NCBI GenBank assembly: GCA_965249835.1
Contig: CBDFMY010000003.1
Location: 1,736,001 to 1,800,000 of the forward strand
Source: JAHRAW01 sp965249835
Lineage (GTDB): Bacteria; Pseudomonadota; Gammaproteobacteria; Arenicellales; Poriferihabitantaceae
DNA length: 64,000 nucleotides
Reading direction: 5' to 3'
Positions 59,706-64,000 of the stretch are shown in pieces. The position numbers were made by a program, and so were the translations under genes. The notes beneath the pieces are model-generated. The model was not told the origin of the DNA, did no database searches, and saw only the letters and a list, made by a program, of their open reading frames with translations. Numbering within the stretch: the first letter of the stretch is position 1; every line of letters begins with the position of its first letter.

Positions 59706-60701
59706 ATGATGAAATATTTCTATAAAACAATAGTATGGAAAAGTATTCTCATCTTTAGTATGAGTGTTGGTTACAGCCATGCGCTGGAGATTCGTGACTA
59801 CCCGGAACTGGTCAAACTGGTGGAGGTAATGGTGCGCGACGACGGCTATCCCAAGGCGCAACTGGAAGCCGTGCTCGGCGATTCGGCCATTGATCGCAGC
59901 GTCATTCGTGCCATGGACCGTCAGTATGAGGCATTGCCGTGGCATCAATACCGCGCACGCTTCATCAATGCCGAGCGCATCCGCAAAGGCGTGCTCTGGT
60001 GGAATCGCCACCAAGCCGCGCTGCAACAGGCGAGCCGGCAATTTGGCGTTCCGCCGTCCATTATCGTTGCCCTGATCGGCGTGGAAACCCATTTTGGCAC
60101 CCGCATGGGCGGCCGGCGAGTGCTGGATTCGCTGGTCACCCTGACCGCCGCCTACCCGCGCCGCAGCGCGTATTTCAGCAAGGAATTGCGTGCTTTTTTG
60201 AACACCACCCGCGCCGAAGACATCGCGCCGGAGTCCATGCTCGGCTCGTTTGCCGGGGCGGTGGGCATCCCGCAGTTTATGCCCAGCAGTTATCAGGCCT
60301 ACGCCGTTGACCTCAACCAAAACGGCAAGCGCGATCTGGTGTTTGAAACCGAAGACGCCATCGGCTCGGTGGGCAATTATCTCAAGCAGAACGGCTGGCG
60401 CGAAGGGCAGGCGATTTTTTCCGCGTTGCCGGACGGCATCCCGTCCGCCGCGACCAAACTGATCAGCAAGAAGAGCAAGCCCACCTTGACCGCCGAGCAA
60501 CTGCGCGCCGCCGGAATAACCGTTGATGCCACCGCAGGTAGCAAGAAAAGAGCGTTGTTGCGGCTGAAAGAAGCGCAGGGCTACCGCTATATCATCGCCT
60601 ACCACAATTTCCATGTCATCACCAGATACAACCCCAGCATCAACTACGCCATGGCGGTGAGCGAATTAGCCCAACGCATCCGCCGGCAACGTGCGCCATG
60701 A
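59706..60701 (+). CDS. mltB: Lytic murein transglycosylase B family protein
   Basis: 331 residues from ATG 59706. The signal peptide (MMKYFYKTIVWKSILIFSMSVGYSHA) has no lipobox, unlike E. coli MltB, so the enzyme is probably soluble in the periplasm. The catalytic Glu is in ALIGVETHFGTRMGGRRVLD; other family stretches are GSFAGAVGIPQFMPSSYQAYAVDLNQNGKRDL and NYLKQNGW. It cleaves glycan strands to 1,6-anhydro products. No strong SD was seen. It overlaps the rlpA start by 4 bases. Confidence 0.88.
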   Translation: MMKYFYKTIVWKSILIFSMSVGYSHALEIRDYPELVKLVEVMVRDDGYPKAQLEAVLGDSAIDRSVIRAMDRQYEALPWHQYRARFINAERIRKGVLWWNRHQAALQQASRQFGVPPSIIVALIGVETHFGTRMGGRRVLDSLVTLTAAYPRRSAYFSKELRAFLNTTRAEDIAPESMLGSFAGAVGIPQFMPSSYQAYAVDLNQNGKRDLVFETEDAIGSVGNYLKQNGWREGQAIFSALPDGIPSAATKLISKKSKPTLTAEQLRAAGITVDATAGSKKRALLRLKEAQGYRYIIAYHNFHVITRYNPSINYAMAVSELAQRIRRQRAP

Positions 60702-61579
60702 GTATCCGCCGGGCGCGCGCCCAATCAACCCGATCGCCCCGATTACTTGCGTTGCCAGCCCTGTTGACCCTGATAACCCTGATGACGTTACTCGTTGCCG
60801 GTTGTTCCATCCCCCTGACCAGAGAATCTCCTTCCGACGAGTCATCGGGGGGATATTATGGCGGCGACAGTGCGCCGCCGGAGTGGAGCGTGCACCCGGA
60901 TTCCATTCCCGATGCCGTGCCGCGCCATGAACCGCTGAGTGCCACGGGCAACCAGCCGTATACCGCTCTTGGCAAGCATTATCGCCCGTTGGCATCTGCC
61001 AAAGGTTATGTACAGCGCGGAATCGCGTCTTGGTATGGCAGAAAATTCCATGGGCGACGCACCTCCAGCGGCGAGATGTATGACATGTTCGCCATGACCG
61101 CGGCGCATCCGGTGTTGCCGCTACCGTCGTTTGTACGCGTGACCAATCTGGATAACGGCCGCTCGGTGGTGCTCAAGGTCAACGACCGCGGGCCCTTCCT
61201 GCACGATCGCATTATCGACCTTTCCTATCTGGCGGCGCATAAACTCGACATTGCTCGCCACGGCACCGGTCGCGTGGAGGTGCGGACAGTGGAGCCGGAC
61301 GGGCCCGCGACGCATAATGAACCCGCAACCGGGCATGGTGGTGAGATCCTGATTCAGGTGGGTGCCTATAAGTTGCGCGATAATGCGCGCTCCATGCGCC
61401 AATTGCTGGAACGCGCCGGTTATCAAGTGGTGCCGTTGGTGGATCATCTGCACGAGGACGGCGAGCAGTGGCTATACCGCGTGCGAGTGGGTCCCTTTGC
61501 GAATCGGGACGAGGCGCAGGTTGAGCGGCAAAAATTGGAATCTCTACTGGGACGACCAGTGGCGGTTGTGACGCAGTGA
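60698..61579 (+). CDS. rlpA: Septal-ring-type lipoprotein RlpA with SPOR domain
   Basis: 293 residues. Lipoprotein signal peptide with LLVAGC (Cys about residue 36), a low-complexity linker, the double-psi beta-barrel (GIASWYGRKFHGRRTSSGEMYDMFAMTAAHPVLPLPSFVRVTNLDNGRSVVLKVNDRGPF, about residues 107-170) and a C-terminal SPOR domain (LIQVGAYKLRDNARSMRQLLERAGYQVV...RVRVGPFANRDEA). SPOR binds denuded glycan at the septum; some RlpA proteins cleave such glycan. Confidence 0.9.
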   Translation: MSIRRARAQSTRSPRLLALPALLTLITLMTLLVAGCSIPLTRESPSDESSGGYYGGDSAPPEWSVHPDSIPDAVPRHEPLSATGNQPYTALGKHYRPLASAKGYVQRGIASWYGRKFHGRRTSSGEMYDMFAMTAAHPVLPLPSFVRVTNLDNGRSVVLKVNDRGPFLHDRIIDLSYLAAHKLDIARHGTGRVEVRTVEPDGPATHNEPATGHGGEILIQVGAYKLRDNARSMRQLLERAGYQVVPLVDHLHEDGEQWLYRVRVGPFANRDEAQVERQKLESLLGRPVAVVTQ

Positions 61580-61628
61580 AAAGATACAATATAGATAATA
61601 AATCATTGGTAACTCCTTCATAAAACAT

Positions 61629-61666
61629 TTTATATAACCATTCAATACTTTATATAACCATTCAAT
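61629..61666 (+). repeat. Tandem duplication across the dacA start codon
   Basis: TTTATATAACCATTCAAT occurs twice, 20 bases apart (61629-61646 and 61649-61666); the last two bases belong to the dacA ATG. No Shine-Dalgarno is visible before that ATG. Confidence 0.85.
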
Positions 61667-62858
61667 GAATAAAACTATCGTCTTTATCGCGCTGTTGTTG
61701 GGTGTCATGCCGGTTATGCCGGCGGCCTCGGTGCAGCCAACCGAGCCGCTGCTGCAGCCACTTCCGCAACCACTCCGGTCGCATCGCCCGCCGCCGCCCA
61801 TCGAAGTCACATCCTGGGTGCTGGCGGATTTTGAAAGTGGCTGGATTATCGATAGCCAGAACGCCGATGTGCACATTGAGCCAGCCAGTTTGACCAAACT
61901 CATGACCGGCTATTTGGTGTTTGATGCCATTGAGCAGGGCGAAATCGGCTTGCAGGATTTGGTTCTTATCAGTAAAAAATCGTGGAAAACCGGTGGTTCA
62001 CGAATGTTTATTGAAGTGGATACTCAAGTAGCGGTAGCGCAATTACTACACGGATTAATCATACAGTCGGGAAACGACGCGGCGGTGGCATTGGCCGAAC
62101 ATCTGGGCGGTTCTGAAGCCGGATTTGCCGCAAAAATGAACCAAACCGCCGCCGAACTGGGCATGCTGAATACCCATTTCGTTAACAGCAGTGGCTTGCC
62201 CGACCCGCAACATTACAGTTCCGCGCTGGACATGACTATTCTCACGCATTCGCTGATTCGGCGTTTTCCCGAACCCTATCGACTATATTCGGAGAAAACG
62301 TATACCTACAACGGCATCACCCAGCAAAACCGCAACCTGCTGCTGTGGCGGGATGCCAGCGTGGACGGCATCAAGACCGGTTATACCGAAAAAGCCGGCT
62401 ATTGTCTGATTGGCACCGCCGAGCGCGATGGGCGGCGGTTGATCGCCACGGTGGTCGGCTCGAAAAGCGTGCAAACCCGCGCCAATGAGGTTCATTTGCT
62501 ACTGAAATACGGCTACGCCGCCTATCAGGGTATGGTGGTTCATCGCCCCGGGCAGGCGGTCAAATCGTTGCCGTTGTGGATGGGGCGCACGCCCCGGGTC
62601 GCAGTCGGCGTGGCGCGCCCCCTCGCCATTTTGTATCCCAAGGGGGGCAAGGCTAAACTAACCGGACAGGTGAATCTGCCGAACAGCCTGGAAGCCCCGC
62701 TACGAGCCGGCCAGGCGGTGGGCTCTTTTGATGTGAGATATGACGGCGAGACCGTGCGCACGGTCGCCCTTCAGACCGACCAAGCATACCCCGAAGGCCC
62801 ATGGACTTCGCAATTAACCGATTGGTTTAAACGTCTGCTTTTTTCGATCGGGTTGTGA
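61665..62858 (+). CDS. dacA: D-alanyl-D-alanine carboxypeptidase (PBP5/6 family)
   Basis: 397 residues with a signal peptide (MNKTIVFIALLLGVMPVMPAA). Active-site motifs: ASLTKLMTGY (SxxK, about residue 75), QSGNDAAVAL (SxN, about 135) and GIKTGYTEKAGYC (KTG). A C-terminal PBP5-type domain ends in an amphipathic helix (WTSQLTDWFKRLLFSI) that anchors it to the membrane. It trims pentapeptides to tetrapeptides. The start codon overlaps a duplicated 18-base sequence, so translation initiation may be weak or unusual. Confidence 0.93.
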   Translation: MNKTIVFIALLLGVMPVMPAASVQPTEPLLQPLPQPLRSHRPPPPIEVTSWVLADFESGWIIDSQNADVHIEPASLTKLMTGYLVFDAIEQGEIGLQDLVLISKKSWKTGGSRMFIEVDTQVAVAQLLHGLIIQSGNDAAVALAEHLGGSEAGFAAKMNQTAAELGMLNTHFVNSSGLPDPQHYSSALDMTILTHSLIRRFPEPYRLYSEKTYTYNGITQQNRNLLLWRDASVDGIKTGYTEKAGYCLIGTAERDGRRLIATVVGSKSVQTRANEVHLLLKYGYAAYQGMVVHRPGQAVKSLPLWMGRTPRVAVGVARPLAILYPKGGKAKLTGQVNLPNSLEAPLRAGQAVGSFDVRYDGETVRTVALQTDQAYPEGPWTSQLTDWFKRLLFSIGL

Positions 62859-62889
62859 TGGTGAAAAGGTTTATTGACCCATCCCGAAT

Positions 62890-63510
62890 GTGACCACACT
62901 TCACCACTTCGGTATCTGCCATTACCAAGCGGTGTGGCGGCAAATGCGCGAATTCACCGACACTCGCAGCCAGCAGCAGACCGCCGCCGCCGATCAAATC
63001 TGGCTGCTGCAGCATCATCCGGTGTTCACTCAAGGTACCAGTTGCCGCCTGTCACCACGCACATCACCGTCCGACCCCGAGCCAATCCCGCTGATTCACA
63101 CCGATCGTGGCGGGCAGATTACCTATCATGGGCCTGGGCAGTTGGTCGCCTACCTGTTGCTCGACCTCAAACGCCGAGGGCAGGGGCCGAAATCGCTGGT
63201 GCAACAAATCGAAGCGGTGGTGCTCAATCTGTTGGCGGATTACGCAGTAGTGGCGACCCGCAGTCGCGGTGCACCCGGCGTGTATGTGAACGACGCCAAG
63301 ATCGCGGCACTCGGTCTGCGCATCAAACGCGGTTGCTGTTTTCACGGGCTGAGTTTGAATGTGGCGATGGATTTGCGTCCGTATCAAGCCATCGACCCGT
63401 GCGGGTATCGCGGTCTGGCGGTTACGCAATTGAGTGAGCACGCCTGGCCGGTGGACATCGACACGGTCGAGACGCAACTGGCGCGGCGGTTGATGGATGC
63501 GTTTGGTTGA
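62890..63510 (+). CDS. lipB: Octanoyl-[ACP]:protein N-octanoyltransferase LipB
   Basis: 206 residues from GTG 62890. It moves octanoyl groups from ACP to lipoyl domains. Motifs: IWLLQHHPVFTQGTS, DRGGQITYHGPGQLVAYLLLDL, NDAKIAALGLRIKRGCCFHGLSLNV (catalytic Lys) and IDPCGYRGLAVTQL (catalytic Cys). It follows dacA by 31 bases; the small ybeD-type gene that separates the two in E. coli is missing. Confidence 0.93.
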   Translation: MTTLHHFGICHYQAVWRQMREFTDTRSQQQTAAADQIWLLQHHPVFTQGTSCRLSPRTSPSDPEPIPLIHTDRGGQITYHGPGQLVAYLLLDLKRRGQGPKSLVQQIEAVVLNLLADYAVVATRSRGAPGVYVNDAKIAALGLRIKRGCCFHGLSLNVAMDLRPYQAIDPCGYRGLAVTQLSEHAWPVDIDTVETQLARRLMDAFG

Positions 63511-63519
63511 TGCGTTTGG

Positions 63520-64000
63520 TTAACAGACGAATTGTTGCCGCGCCAGCGCGAGGCGTTGCGGCGTGCCGACATCCAACCACGCGCCGTCATGCACCACGCC
63601 ACCGGCGCGACCGCCAGCCATGGCGCGTTCAATCACCATCCGTAGCGGAAACCGCTCCGGGCTGAATCCGTCAAACGCACGGCGACGAAAGCAGCCGGTG
63701 CCGGTATAGGTCCACTCCGGGGAATCCGCGGCTCTGCTGGCAGGAAGCAGCTGCAGGCGTCGGTCCACCAGCGTAAAATCGCCGCGTTGCCGATAGGCCG
63801 GGGTCGGCACCAGCACCAGTTGCATGTCAAGGGAGTCGGGCACCGCCAGTTCCGCGTAATTGAAATCGCACAGGACATCGGCGTTCAGGACGATGAAAGG
63901 GTCGCTTTTGATTTGCGCCAGCGCGTGGACGATGCCGCCGCCGGTATTCAGTGCGCCTTCGGGTTCATCGGAATAACGAATAGCCATGCCGAAACGCCGC
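63520..64000 (-). CDS. murU: MurU-like nucleotidyltransferase (partial, start outside window)
   Basis: C-terminal 160 or so residues of a GT-A-fold NTP transferase; the frame is open to the window end (RRFGMAIRYSDEPEGALNTGGGIVHALAQI). LNTGGGI, IVLNADVLCDFNY and the late VVHDGAWLDVGTPQRLALA match N-acetylmuramate-1-phosphate uridylyltransferase MurU of the peptidoglycan recycling route. A mannose-1-phosphate guanylyltransferase-like activity cannot be excluded without the N-terminal part. Convergent with lipB, 9 bases apart. Confidence 0.75.
   Translation of the reverse strand, partial: RRFGMAIRYSDEPEGALNTGGGIVHALAQIKSDPFIVLNADVLCDFNYAELAVPDSLDMQLVLVPTPAYRQRGDFTLVDRRLQLLPASRAADSPEWTYTGTGCFRRRAFDGFSPERFPLRMVIERAMAGGRAGGVVHDGAWLDVGTPQRLALARQQFVC

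Overview
The window is bacterial and most likely gammaproteobacterial. The core genes support this: rpsO-pnp, fMet tRNA-rimP-nusA-infB-rbfA-truB, gatCAB next to mreBCD, and mrdA-rodA-mltB-rlpA-dacA-lipB. Core genes are GC-rich. Several accessory blocks (about 15.9-18.7 kb, 30.5-32.8 kb, 33.4-50.5 kb) are visibly richer in A+T, use codons differently and carry IS or repeat debris, so they look acquired. No rRNA genes or CRISPR arrays were seen.

Layout. (1) 1-9.4 kb, plus strand: a catabolic operon for carnitine-type compounds. It holds a carnitine dehydrogenase-thioesterase fusion (5' end outside the window), an SDR, an acyl-CoA dehydrogenase, an ADP-forming CoA ligase, CaiD, an M24 protein with every catalytic residue of the DMSP lyase DddP at matching spacing, and a BetA-like choline dehydrogenase. 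A convergent Na+/amino-acid symporter follows across a shared terminator. (2) 11.2-12.5 kb: an IS1202/ISNCY-type insertion sequence just upstream of the rpsO promoter. (3) 12.7-25.4 kb: rpsO-pnp, a short RodZ-like protein, a 3-kb accessory patch (LysE pseudogene, MBL-fold hydrolase, hypotheticals, dispersed repeats), then the initiator tRNA and the rimP-nusA-infB-rbfA-truB operon, with a minus-strand tRNA-Asn. (4) 25.5-27.8 kb: an IS5-type element, repeats and a small membrane protein. (5) 27.9-32.8 kb: uvrB, a Maf/YceF pyrophosphatase, and an A+T-rich type II restriction-modification pair whose methyltransferase has an N-terminal helix-turn-helix.

(6) 32.9-50.7 kb: an island bounded by two direct copies of tRNA-Arg(UCG). 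It carries an aryl-polyene-type type II PKS cluster: ketosynthases, a chain-length factor, dehydratases, a ketoreductase, two ACPs, a PPTase, an adenylating ligase fused to a dehydratase, a glycosyltransferase, two acyltransferases, a thioesterase, a LolA-like protein, an MMPL exporter and a halogenase-like flavoprotein. A convergent sulfotransferase lies at the right edge. The left tRNA copy is degenerate and carries a few bases matching the 3' end of gatB, so it was probably copied from the right-hand locus. (7) 50.8-64 kb: gatB-gatA-gatC (minus), then divergently mreB-mreC-mreD-mrdA-rodA-mltB-rlpA-dacA-lipB for the rod elongation machinery and cell wall, and the end of a MurU-like nucleotidyltransferase running out of the window.

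The best candidates for new biology are the tRNA-flanked aryl-polyene island with possible halogenating and sulfating enzymes, and the DddP-like lyase inside a carnitine operon. Functional names come from motif and family recognition by reading, not from database searches.
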